Origin: Branchiostoma floridae | Lineage: Eukaryota > Chordata > Leptocardii > Amphioxiformes > Branchiostomatidae | Direction of reading: 5' to 3' | Assembly: GCF_000003815.2 (NCBI RefSeq) | Contig: NC_049994.1 | Location: 16,538,523 to 16,602,522 of the forward strand | Length of the DNA stretch: 64,000 nucleotides | Shown: in pieces, positions 40,501-51,129 of the stretch | Layout of the letters: every line of letters starts with the position of its first letter | Position numbering within the stretch: position 1 is the stretch's first letter | Position numbers and translations under genes: made by a program | Notes under the pieces: model-generated | Seen by the model: only the letters and a program-made list of their open reading frames with translations | The model's database searches: none | Told to the model about the DNA's origin: nothing

Positions 40501-43500
40501 CTTACGTCGCCGTCGGGATTTCTGAATTTTTAAGACGGATTGAAGAAGAACATTATTGCGCAACAATTGTAAAGGAAATGACACAATATGTGGCAACTCG
40601 TACATACAAAGCAGTTAAACTGCATGAGTTGCTGTTATCTAACAATTGTAAAGTACTAGTCTACTTCAGGAATGGCAATACTACAAACTAGCCTGGGTAC
40701 TATCCTAATCCTGACGTTTACTATACACTATCTATATAAAGTCTCTATGTGTTTTGGAAACGGCCATATGTATCAGATTACATCCACTATCTAAAAAAAC
40801 GTCGCTGACGAGAGATAGTTTATGCTATCTCAAAACTTGGATATTTTTACCATGTATAGCAAAAGAATCCCGGGATTTCTTTCAGGGGATTTTTAAGACG
40901 TATTGTAGAAGAACTTTATTGCACGACAATTGTAAAGGATACAACGTGTGGCAACTTGTACACAGAAAGCAGTTAAACTACATGAGTTGCTGATATCTTA
41001 CAATTGTAAGGAACTAGTCTAATTCAGGACTGGCAATAGTACAAACTAGCCTGGGTACTATCCTGATCGCAGTTTGCCATGGCGCTTACTATACACTATA
41101 TAAAGTAAAGTCTCTATGGTTTTGCAAACGGTCTTATAATTAAGATTACTTCCGCTATCTGAAATAACGTCGTTGACAAGAGATAGTTAATGCTATCTAA
41201 AAACTTTGACTCATCGTATCTAAGTCGTAGAAAAAAAATCGACATTCTTTCCATGTATAGCAAAAAAATCCCGGGATTTCTTTGAGGCATTTTTAAGACG
41301 GATTGAAGAAGAACTTTATTGCACGACAATTGTAAAGGATGCAACGTGTGGCAACTTGTACACAGAAAGCAGTTAAACTACATGAATTGCTGATATCTAA
41401 CAATTGTAGGGAACTAGTCTAATTCAGGACTGGCAATAGTACAAACTAGCCTACTATCCGGGATAGCAGTTCGATGTGGCGCTTACTATAGACTATATTA
41501 AGTCTCTATGGTTTTGGAAACGGTCATATGTATCAGATTACATGCACTATCTAAAAAAAACGTCGCTGACGAGAGATAGTTTATGCTATCTCAAAACTTG
41601 GACTTGTCAGATTTTAAGTCGTAGAAAAAAATCGATATTTTTACCATGTATAGCAAAAAAAATCCCGGGATTTCTTTCAGGCATTTTTAAGACGGATTGA
41701 AGAAGAACTTTATTGCGCAACAATTGTAAAGGAAATGATACAATATGTGGCAACTTGTACATACAAAGCAGTTAAACTACATGAGTTGCTGATATCTAAC
41801 AATTGTAAAGAACTAGTCTAATTCAGGACTAGCAATAGTACAAACTAGCCTGGGTACCATCCTAATCGTAGTTCACTCTGGCGTTTACTATACACTATAT
41901 AAAGTCTCTATGGTTTTGGAAACGATCTTATTATATTAAAATTACATCCACTATCTGAAACAGCGTCGATGACGAGAGATATTTTTATGCTATCTGAAAA
42001 CTTTGACTCGTCGTTTCTTAAGTCGTAGAAAAATCGATATTTTTTCCATGTATAGCAAAAAAAAACGGTATTTCTTTCCGTGTTTTTAAGACGTATTGTA
42101 GAAGAACTTCATTGGCATTGCACGACAATTGTAAAGGATACAACGTGTGGCAACTTGTACACAGAAAGCAGTTAAACTACATGAGTTGCTGATATCTTAC
42201 AATTGTAAGGAACTAGTCTAATTCAGGACTGGCAATAGTACAAACTAGCCTGGGTACTATACTGATCGCAGTTTGCTATGGCGCTTACTATATAAAGTCT
42301 CCATGGTTTTGGAAATGGTCATATGTTAAAGCTTACATCCACTATCTGAAACAACGTCGTTGACAAGAGATAGTTAATGCTATCTAAAAACTTTGACTCA
42401 TCGTATCTTAAGTCGTAGAAAAGAATAGATATTTTTTCCATGCATAGCAAAAAAAAATCCCGGGATTTCTTTCAGGAATTTTTAAGACAGATTGAAGAAG
42501 AACTTTATTGCACGACAATTGTGAAGGATACAACATGTGGCAACTTGTACATAGAAAGCAGTTGAACTACATGAGTTGCTGATATCTAACAATTGTAATG
42601 AACTTGTCTAATTCAGGAATGGCAACAGTACATACTAGCCTACTATCCGGGAAGCAGTTCGATGCGGCGCTTACTATACACTATATAAAGTCTTTATGGT
42701 TTTGGAAACGGTCTTATTATTAAGATTATATCCACTATCTGAAACAGCGTCGTTGACGAGAGATATTTTATGCTATCTGAAAACTTTGACTCGTCGTATC
42801 TTAAGTCGTAGAAAAATCGATATTTTTTATCCATGTATAGCAAAAAAAAACGGTATTTCTTTCCGTGTTTTTAAGACGTATTGTAGAAGAACTTTATTGG
42901 CATTGCACGACAATTGTAAATGATACAACGTGTGGCAACTTGTACACAGAAAAAAGTTAAACTACATGAGTTGCTGATATCTTACAATTGTAAGGAACTA
43001 GTCTAATTCAGGACTGGCAATAATACAAACTAGCCTGGGTACTATCCTGATCGCAGTTTGCTATGGCGCTTACTATATAAAGTCTACATGGTTTTGGAAA
43101 TGGTCACATATTAAAGCTTACATCCACTATCTGAAACAACGTCGTTGACGAGAGATAGTTTATGCTATCTAAAAACTTTGACTCGTCGTATTTTAAGTCG
43201 TAGAAACAAAATCGATATTTTTACCATGTATAGCAAAAAAAATCCCGGGATTTCTTTCAGGAATTTTCAAGACGGATTGAAGAAGAACTTTATTGTGCAA
43301 CAATTGTAAAGGAAATGATACAATATGTGGCAACTTGTACACAGAGAGCAGTTAAACTACATGAGTTGCTGATATCTAACAATTGTAGGAACTAGTCTTC
43401 TTCGGCAATGGCAATAGTACAAACTAGCCTGACGAGTGGGTACTATGCGGATGGCAGTTCGCTGTGGCGCTTACTATAAGTATGGTTTTGGAAACGGTCT
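40500..43500. repeat. Satellite array, about 8 units of about 395 bp
   Basis: Anchor GAAGAACTTTATTG or variants recur at about 40545, 40907, 41307, 41701, 42101, 42497, 42887 and 43280. Each unit also has CTACATGAGTTGCTGATATC, GGCAATAGTACAAACTAGCC, a GAGAGATAG...CTATCT hairpin, and either AATCCCGGGATTTCTTT or AACGGTATTTCTTTCC. Variant types follow a partly regular order (see findings). Frames inside it are repeats of one another and not genes. A final partial unit is at 43850-43975 after unrelated DNA. Confidence 0.9.
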
Positions 43501-44135
43501 TATAATTCAGCTTAAGCTAAGAGCACAACCCGCCGTACTTGCAACTGCGTGGTGTCTACGTGCCAAAACGTGGGCAATCGCACAGAGATTGTACGTTGTA
43601 AGCGCGTACAACTCACTTACCACTTGCGCAACGAACGATGCACGCAACCGGCTCACGGCCAGGCGTGGCGTGCAGACCACATACTTACACCTTAGCTTGC
43701 ACAACCGTGCGAGAGACGTGCGTTGAGACGTACTCCCTCCCTGCTCTTGCCAGTCCTTCACCACGTTTTCGGAAAAACGTGGCGGACGTGAACTCCCAAA
43801 AAACGTACGGACAAAACGCACGTACGGTGGGTTGTGCCCCTAGCTTTACGTCCACTATCTGGCACACCGTTGCTGACGAGAGATAGTTTATGGCAACTGA
43901 AAACTTGGACTTGTCGTATCTTAAGTCGTAGAAAAGAGATCGATATTTTTTCCATGTATAGCAAAAAGACGGGTGTCCAGCCCCCTACGTTCTGAATCCC
44001 TCCCGACATCTCCAAAGATGTGTGTAAAAACTGTGTCTAGATTACATGACTTGCTTGTTGTCGGTGAATAATTTTTGATTTCAGGGTAGAACCGGAGGTA
44101 AATATTACAAATAATTATTCAGTAATATATTGAAG
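43501..44135. other. Unique-looking insert and partial satellite unit
   Basis: 43510-43850 is GC-richer DNA with repeated ACGTGC/CGTACG-like words, inside what would be a satellite unit, so it probably inserted there. No transposon ends were verified. 43850-43975 returns to satellite sequence. Confidence 0.4.
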
Positions 44136-45215
44136 GTTGGAGGTCCTTTCAGAGATGTCTTACAACAAATACACGTCAGGCCTGCTGCAAAGGGGAAAAT
44201 CCTGTTTTTATTGGGGGCATTACCAAGTAGTTTCCATTCCCCAAGCCGTGTGGGGATTCTTACAAAAAAATTCAGGTGCGGAGATGAGTTAAACTCCGTC
44301 CCTTATTAACGATGCCAATCTTATCGGGCTCGAGAATATGTAGTGTGTATTGAATTGAATTGTAGAAAGCCATTGTTCTCCCATTAGGCCATGTTGATTT
44401 GATTATATGGATGACATGCTCTGGGAACTCCAAAATTGATGCGAGCGTGCGAATAAAAAAAAAAGTTTGGCCAAAAAAAAAGTTGCCTTCTGTATGAAAT
44501 GTAAGTGGTCAGGAAGGTTGAACATAGGACTAGGACACATATTATGGTATACCAACAATTAGGTGTAGGGACCGGTACATCGTACGGGTGCAAAACATTT
44601 TCTTAAATTCTTTCCTTCTTGGACAGGTAAAAAAAAACAGACATAAAAAAAAATCTGTGGAACGGGTTTCGCCTATTATAAAATGGATAGGTGTTTTGGG
44701 GCTTACCGGGTCAAGAAAATAGCAAGAACGATGTAGAGTTGAGTTTATAGTCTTATTTGTACCAGGTTTCTACAGTCAAAGGTACAGAGCCTTGATTACA
44801 TGAAGATAGTATTTTAATACGCCAGTGGGCGTCGGATACTCCACCAAACAAATTCCTTTGTAGCAAAATTGACCATTGCGTTGAGTATCGCCCATTCAAA
44901 AGTTTTCACAGACAATCAGGTTCACCTGATCTGGACCTGGTCCTCTGGACCTGAACCGGACCTGTACCTGAATTTTCTGTACTGGTACCCACTCCTACCA
45001 ACAATAGATTTATTTTATTTCTGCCCTTTCTCTTATTCTTTGACTTTAGATTTATTTTGGAATTCTATGACATTAGTTATCTGCTTTCTGATACTTTTTT
45101 TCAATCTACGGCATATATGTGCTCATTTTAAAGCTGCTTTGCACGATTTACAGTGTGGTTGAAAACTTTTTTTGGGGGGGGGAAACGGCCGAAAATTGAT
45201 GCGAGCGCGGATTTC
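44136..45215. other. Mixed repeat fragments, no gene
   Basis: 44150-44235 is a third copy of part of the inverted duplication (GTCAGGCCTGCTGCAAAGGG, compare 50168-50200). 44340-44395 matches the end of block Y (TAGAAAGCC...TTGTTCTCCCATTAG). The remainder, including a GGACCTG-rich stretch at 44925-44970, is not assigned. Confidence 0.4.
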
Positions 45216-45218
45216 ATC

Positions 45219-45500
45219 CATATAATGAATGAATGAATGAAGACCTTTATTGTACAATTTTGCCCAACCGGGCTAAGTACAGGTCACAACAAGTCAGGAT
45301 ATATACATACATAAAAGTGTCACAAATCTAGTCTAACACAAAAGTTCGGCTTCTTCTCGCTTCTTGGTAATAGTGAAAATGTAGGACTGTATGGGTTTCG
45401 CTATTGTAGGTTTGTCAAAACGCATGAGAAATATAAACTTGTCAGTGCTACTCATGTGTCTAAAATGAGGGAATCTACTTTCTATAATCAAGTCAACATG
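45219..45500 (-). mobile_element. LINE 3' end (CR1-like tail) on minus strand
   Basis: An (ATGA)n run at 45223-45241 is followed by AGACCTTTATTGTACAATTT and LINE-type 3' untranslated sequence. This is the usual look of a LINE that ends in CATT repeats, inserted in reverse. The coding part is absent. Confidence 0.5.
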
Positions 45501-45510
45501 GCCTTAGACC

Positions 45511-45745
45511 GATTGACAAGGGCGTGATAATTTCCGCCTCCCGGGACCTGCGCGTGCCGGCTGGGTAGCTGTGGTCCAGGAAAGTAAACAAGATAATTAC
45601 AGGAGGCGGGACTGATATAAACTCCCTCCCTGGCAATTCTCACAGCTTCTAATCTTGTCAGGCGCCGTTCTTGCGGTGTTCCATTTCTATGGTATAAACA
45701 GTATGGAGTATGTCGCTGTAAACTAGAAATTTTAAAGGCTCTTTA
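45511..45745 (+). repeat. Dispersed repeat X, plus-strand copy
   Basis: Block X only: ACAAGGGCGTGATAATTTCC, GGAAAGTAAACAAGATAATT and ATATAAACTCCCTCCC. Related copies are at 48690-48960 (plus) and 30930-31215 (minus). Confidence 0.6.
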
Positions 45746-45748
45746 AAG

Positions 45749-47551
45749 CTGGCGCGGATTTAGGGGGGGGCGCACCCGGCGCGCGCCCCCCCTTTGGCTG
45801 GACCCAAAAAAAAAATTCAGCTGGACCACCATAAAAAAGGAATTCCACAAAGAAATCCAGAAAATCAGCGAAAGTTGCAGCGGAGCGGCGACAATACAAA
45901 GCCGCTAACCAACAATGCCAAGGCGCACTCCTCCCGCTTTTACTTCCTCATTGCGTCGGTCTTTGCGGGCATAGCCAGAATGTTCCGTAACCAGAACGTT
46001 GGCAATACTCCCGCCCTCCTTCGGAACTCACTTATGTTCCATCTGACTCTAATATTGTTATTATATTTGTTATTTTGGTACCCTATTAGCCCATGTGGAC
46101 TGAGCGACGCAAGATACAATATTAAACATTCATTCATTCATACTATGACGGTAAATGTCAGGAGTAAAAATGTGTCAAACTTACGATATGTCTCCGCTAA
46201 GGGACTTGACGTTATTTACCGGGGGGAGGGCTGATGCAAAATGGGTCAGGTAAAAAAACGGCGATCTTTTCCACTACACATGTACGATATTTACACAAAA
46301 GAAACTAAATTAATGTTCTACTTGGAAGAGACTTGGGTACATTTTAGCGATATCGTGACGAAAACCGCTTCAATACTGCTGTAATCATTCCAAAACGGGA
46401 GTTATTTCGGCCAACTAACAAACTTGCCGAAAAATTTTCGCGCCATCATATGCATGATTACGTCATATGCACGCAGCAGAGAGCCCGCTGTCACGAAAGT
46501 AAACATCGTAATGTTTTATCCCGTTGCCGTCCGTGAACCATTCCGTCTACAAAGAACCGATGCACACAGGATTGATATTGATACCAATTTTAGTTGCTAT
46601 AGTCTTCGTAAACTTCGTGCGAACATGGAATTACACGACAGAGGCGGCTGCAGCAAATTTCTTATGGGGAGGGCGAACTATATTAACGTAATCCTAGGGG
46701 GTCCGGGGCATGCTCTCCCGGGAAAATTTTGAAATCTTGACTATCTGAAACGATCTTTCCTAACTTTTGATGGACAAATTTGCTGGCAGACTAAGCTAAG
46801 TTAAACAGCCTTTCTAGTAGGGTTTTTAGCTTATATTATTAAGGGCGACGACGCCCCCAACGTATTTTCACGATTTCGAGCGCACGAGCTGTCGCAAGGT
46901 AGGTCTGGAGAAAAATGTTGAAATTTGAACCCTCTGAAACAGGATTTTCTGCACTTTGAGGGATAAACTTTGCTGGTAGACTATGCTAAATGTAATGACA
47001 TTTCTGTCAGGGGAAAATATTTTTGATGGCGACGAGCGCCAGAGCGTCGTGGGCGCCGGACGCGCAAGCCGTCGCCAGGCACGTCCAGAAAAAAATTGAA
47101 ATCTTGACCACCTGAAACTTCATTTCCTGCATTTCAGGAGCACATTTTGCTTGTATTTCTAAGGCCACTTAGGCAATTTTTTTTCAATAGCCCTCCCCCC
47201 GGCTCAAGACATGTTTCGATGGCCGTTCCCCCAGGCCAAAAATATGATTGTTTAATGTGAGATTGCTAACTATCAGTGTTCGTTCGTTTATTATATTTGT
47301 TCAGCCCTAAAAGTCAGTGTTGATTCGTTGGGTATTTTTGCACAGAAATAGCTCTAAAATGCACCAGAGAGCCTCTTTATTTTAAAAAGTTCTCGGGGGA
47401 GGCCCCCCAAACCCCCCCAACGAGAGGGGGGGAACCCCCCTCTCGTGCTCTCCCCCCGCGCAGCTACGCTGCGCATTCGTGGCCTTTGGCCACGACCTGA
47501 CATGCAACAGCATATGCGCCCCCCCTTTGCAAAATCCTGGATCCGCCCCTG
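45749..47551. mobile_element. hAT-like non-autonomous element with internal tandem repeats
   Basis: The ends are imperfect inverted repeats, CTGGCGCGGATTTAGG at the left and complement CAGGGGCGGATCCAGG at the right, each next to poly-G tracts and flanked by TAAAG (45744-45748 and 47552-47556). The CAGGGGCGGATCCAGGATTTTG type of end is common in animal hAT-like elements (established knowledge), although those usually have 8-bp targets, so the family call is tentative. Three degenerate repeats of about 185 bp (46729, 46919, 47097) share GAAAT(C/T)TTGA...CTGAAAC and TTTGCTGG(C/T)AGACTA. A LINE tail sits inside at 45884-46137. Confidence 0.5.
45884..46137 (+). mobile_element. LINE 3' end with (CATT)n tail
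   Basis: A LINE-type tail (CAATACTCCCGCCCTCCTTC, TTAGCCCATGTGGACTGAG) ends in ATTCATTCATTCAT. The GCCCATGTGG block is also in the tail of the LINE at 2900-3374. Non-coding and 5'-truncated. Confidence 0.5.
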
Positions 47552-47556
47552 TAAAG

Positions 47557-48400
47557 CAACCTACAGATGTCAACATTGGAGAAGTCAATTTGTATGTAAC
47601 GTTACTTGCCCAGGGCAAGTAGTAAATCAATAAAATACTTCTCACTGTGGTCTGGTAAAGATTTTAGGGGCTAAATAGACCCCAGACATCATAAATAGAT
47701 TTGGCTCCACAGGGAGCCCCGGTCTGGAAGCAGGCATCAACAAAAGCACATGGTAGAGATGTGTTATGGCCGTTTCCAGCTTGTTGTTGGGTCTCATTTC
47801 AAACTGTACAAGCAGAAGCCCAACTTTGATAGAAAATAAGTACTGTAAACCTGCACAAAGCGGTTTTATCTACGATCTTTGCGCACGTACCGCCACCGCT
47901 GTTGGTCAGGTTACGAAACCAATGAATTTCCGACTGAGGTGAATCGCATTTTATTGGCTTATTGTATTAAGCATGGATTTTTCTGTGAATCGTGACATGA
48001 TCAGTTATTTTTTCGTGAAAATTTCTATAGAGAGGCGTTCACTTGCGTAAAAATCAAGGCTGTCTCGTCGCCTTCCGCTACAGATCGCCATTTGACCTTT
48101 GTTACGTCACAAACAAAACACAAACAAACCGGTGCACATGTTACGGCCGCCATGTTGGAAGTATTCAGTGTTGGAGCGCTCTGCCGCGCGGTTCTAAAAT
48201 TTTGCTCCATAACGCTGCTCAGCTGCAGTTACATCGTAATTTACTCGAGGACAGGGTCTTTTGCCGTACCGGAAGAATATGGAGTCAGTCCCCGATCCAA
48301 GACCCGTCGTTTTTTTACTACTACATCGCTGATTCGCGACTACGTAACGTTACAATTTTGACGTGTCGATTCCCAAGTGAATGGTCAAAGTGGCGATACT
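47557..48400. other. Intergenic with CpG-rich spot, no gene
   Basis: 48040-48260 is CpG-richer and contains GGCCGCCATGTTGG, a word often found at promoters. The plus-strand 132-codon frame (48043-48441) overlaps repeat block Y and has no domain I recognise. No promoter is claimed. Confidence 0.3.
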
Positions 48401-48404
48401 GTGG

Positions 48405-48960
48405 AACACCAATCAATGTAGTTTATAGAGACTATTGTTAACAGTTTACTCAAAGTGTAACTTTGTAACGTTAGCAGGCCTGACTTACCTTGCTTGTGTG
48501 GATCGTTTTTTTTTTTGTAGTTGAACAATTTCTCGTTTCCAAGCAAGTACATGTAGTAGTGAGTACTATCAACAGCTACTAGTACTACTATACTAATAAC
48601 GTACTTAATGTTGCGATACGGACGAGGATGTGAAGTGTGTATTGCATTGTAGAAAGCCACGAACAGCCTATTGTTCTCCCATTAGACGGATTGACAAGGG
48701 CGTGATGATTTCCGCCTCCTGGGACACACCCGTGCCGGCTGTGTAGTTGTGGCGGAGAAGATATAAACTTCCTCCTTGGCAGTTCTCTACAACTGCCTAT
48801 CTTGGCGGGCGTCGTCCTTGTGTTGTTCCGTGTCTATGGTATCAACAAGGTGAATGGACTATATCGCTGTGAACTGGGAAAATTAAAGTAACCTACTACA
48901 GTAGTAATAGTCAAAATTGGGGAAGTCGATTTGTATGTACATGGCCTGCCTCTGTGCTAA
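48405..48960 (+). repeat. Dispersed repeat Y/X, plus-strand copy
   Basis: Block Y (48411-48665) then block X (48690-48960). See the minus-strand copy at 30690-31220. The unit ends TGTACATGGCCTG...GTGCTAAT, and a MITE-like start, CCCCTGTCACATG, follows at 48964. Confidence 0.6.
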
Positions 48961-48963
48961 TAC

Positions 48964-49188
48964 CCCTGTCACATGTAACGAAAATCGATCGGACGACGAG
49001 TCTGCGAGCTCTAAAGGACATTTTCAGCAGTAAGATGTCCAGTGTTCTCTCGATGATCAGTGGTGAGAATTTTTAGGGATCGTCGGTGAGTTTATCAGGG
49101 TTCGTACTATAGCCTTAACATCAGCGACAAGTCGCCGGTGATCTCCGAGTTTGTAGAGTTCGTGCTGACTACCTGCAGGTCGTCCGTA
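48964..49188. mobile_element. MITE left part, cut by the gap
   Basis: It begins CCCCTGTCACATGTAACG and continues with CGATCGGACGACG, the style of short Harbinger-like MITEs with GTCACAT ends. The right end would fall inside the N run, so this is tentative. Confidence 0.35.
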
Positions 49189-49340
49189 NNNNNNNNNNNN
49201 NNNNNNNNNNNNNNNNNNNNNNNNNNNNNNNNNNNNNNNNNNNNNNNNNNNNNNNNNNNNNNNNNNNNNNNNNNNNNNNNNNNNNNNNNNNNNNNNNNNN
49301 NNNNNNNNNNNNNNNNNNNNNNNNNNNNNNNNNNNNNNNN
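49189..49340. other. Assembly gap (152 N)
   Basis: Run of N, so nothing can be read across it. Confidence 0.99.
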
Positions 49341-49341
49341 T

Positions 49342-49496
49342 AGAGGTATAGGAGAAAGCTTAACATTAGTTAACATAACAATAAGGGCTAACATAATTCT
49401 TTGATATAGTATTGCAATGGAGTAGGCTAATCATTAGTTTCGGTATTCTTTCTAATAGCAGAGCAGTCCTTGATATATTTGTCAATTTTTGCATGA
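49342..49496 (-). mobile_element. LINE 3' UTR fragment
   Basis: It matches 29770-29935 in the same orientation (AGTATTGCAATGGAGTAGGC, AGCAGTCCTTGA, TTTTTGCAT). It is therefore the untranslated tail of the same LINE family whose ORF2 remnant is at 29.9-30.7 kb. Confidence 0.55.
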
Positions 49497-49606
49497 CCCT
49501 TGTCTGAACAGGCTGCTCAAAGGTTCAAAGATTGAAAACGAATAAAGAATACGACAACTAATTGTATCACGTGTCTTGCAATTTCATAGTTGTGCGTTGT
49601 TTCAGG

Positions 49607-50077
49607 TACGAAGGACCAGTGGGACAAAACCTGTTTTAGCGAAGGAGCTGTGTGCTCACAGCGAAGGGGCTGCATGCTCGGTGGACTAGCTGTGTGCACA
49701 GCTCATTCGCTAAGCACACGGCCCCTTTTCTGTGTGCGCACAGCTCGTTCGCTGATCACGCAGCCCCTTTCCTGCGTACACACAGCTCGTTCGCTGATCA
49801 CACAGCCCCTTCGCTGAACACAGCTCCTTCACACACAGCTCCTTCGACGAGCACACAGCCCCTTTGCTGTGAGCACACAGCTCATTTGCTGTGAGCACAC
49901 AGATACTTCCCCGAGCACGCAGCCCCTGCGCTGTGAGTATACAGCTCCTTCGCCAAGCACGCAGCCCATTCACTGTGAGCACACAGCTCGTTCGCCGAGC
50001 GCACAGCCACTTCGCTGTGAGCACACAGCTCCTTTGCTGAGCATGCAGCCCCTTCGCTGTTCCAATGGTCCTTCGTA
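49607..50077. mobile_element. Inverted-end element filled with a GCTGTG minisatellite
   Basis: The ends are inverted: TACGAAGGACCAGTGGGAC at the left and complement TACGAAGGACCATTGG at the right. Between them about 20-bp units alternate CACACAGCTCCTTCGCTGAG and CACGCAGCCCCTTCGCTGTG, roughly 20 units. The other duplication arm (near 29090) reads CTCCTGCCCGCGAAACAA straight through, an empty site. The same family is at 7499-7790 and 9135-9395. I recall that similar short-unit minisatellites are known from amphioxus, but I cannot check this here. Confidence 0.75.
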
Positions 50078-50644
50078 GGCAGGAGATCATGATCAACGTA
50101 GCCTGAATGTTGACAAGATTATAGTTTATTCATTTAGTTATTTGCAGAGACATCGTAGAACAAACATATGTCAGGCCTGCTGCAGAGTAAAGGGGAATCC
50201 TGTGGTCTCGTATTACGGTAGTTACCGAGTAGCAGTTAACTATTCTACGACGTGCGTGCGTGTGTCGCACACAGTTTCAGCTGTAGTGCACCAGAACATG
50301 TTGATACAGACCTGTGTCACACATTTTCAACATAAGAGCATGAATCAAGGCACTTTTCCTGTATTTTTTTTAAGTTCAAACATTGCTGCATCTACATTTC
50401 AACCATGGTGACTGCACACTTGTACCCCTTCTTTAATTAATTTACGACTATTATCATCTGTAGCATTCTGCTATAGTCACTGAAGTCACAACAACATTAT
50501 GTAAACCATGACGTCGGTGGTTCAGACCCAAGTCTGTACCCCCAAGTAAAACGCGCTTATCAACGTGCACCCTGCTACCTTCACAGCTACTGATAATGAC
50601 TCAACTTCCTATTCTTAACGTATAGTCTCACAATATAGTATTTT

Positions 50645-50825
50645 TTAAACTAAAAACCCGGGATTTTATCAGGGCATTCGAAAAAATCCCGGGTTTTTAA
50701 AAGAAAAGCCCGGGATTTTATTTGGGCACCCCAAAAAAATCCCGGGTTTTTTCAAAGAAAAACCCGGGATTTTTTTTTAAATCCCGGGACAAAAAAAAAA
50801 TCCCGGGATAAATCCCGGGATTTTT
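50645..50825. repeat. CCCGGG palindromic array, second copy
   Basis: It is the reverse complement of 28078-28262 with very few differences, and includes the same GGGCACCCC and GGGCATTCG spacers. Confidence 0.85.
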
Positions 50826-51129
50826 CTATATTCAATGAAGCATGAAGACTCCCACTGGGGGGTATAATGATCCGTTGGGTAACAAGGAACATTTTCACAA
50901 AATATCTGATATATACGTGTAGTCTGTGAAAGGCTACAAGCATTAGTCCCAAGTGCTCTGCTCAGTCCCATTTTAATCTGCTCGATGTTGAATGTATTCT
51001 TTCATCCTACAACAATATTATATTCATAGCCTAACATTGTATGAAGTAAGCCTTTGAAGTGTGAAAAGTGATGATGAGGCCACTTGGAGATTACTAAAAC
51101 TTGACCTAAATACCTTATATGATACAGCA

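Larger units (their letters stand above)
49507..50986 (-). repeat. Inverted segmental duplication, arm 2
   Basis: It is the reverse-complement partner of 27912-29200. It contains an inserted minisatellite element (49607-50077) missing from arm 1, and lacks arm 1's Harbinger-type MITE. Homology stops at the AACATCGAGCAG junction near 50986, about 140 bp downstream of the TRIM-NHL gene at 51130. Confidence 0.85.

Noticed and set aside
40754-42923. Recurrent CYLKT...KKSIFLPCIAK frames
   Set aside because: They repeat once per satellite monomer and are broken in other monomers, so they are by-products of the tandem repeat.
40500-43500. CRISPR-like array
   Set aside because: The repeats are about 395 bp with no short repeat/spacer pattern, and this is a eukaryotic nuclear sequence.
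48043-48441. 132-codon plus-strand frame as a gene
   Set aside because: It overlaps the repeat block Y copy and has no domain, signal or splice support.
49590-50096. Cys/Ser/His-rich frames that look like a repetitive secreted protein
   Set aside because: All are translations of the 20-bp GCTGTG minisatellite in different frames, and both strands stay open for the same reason.
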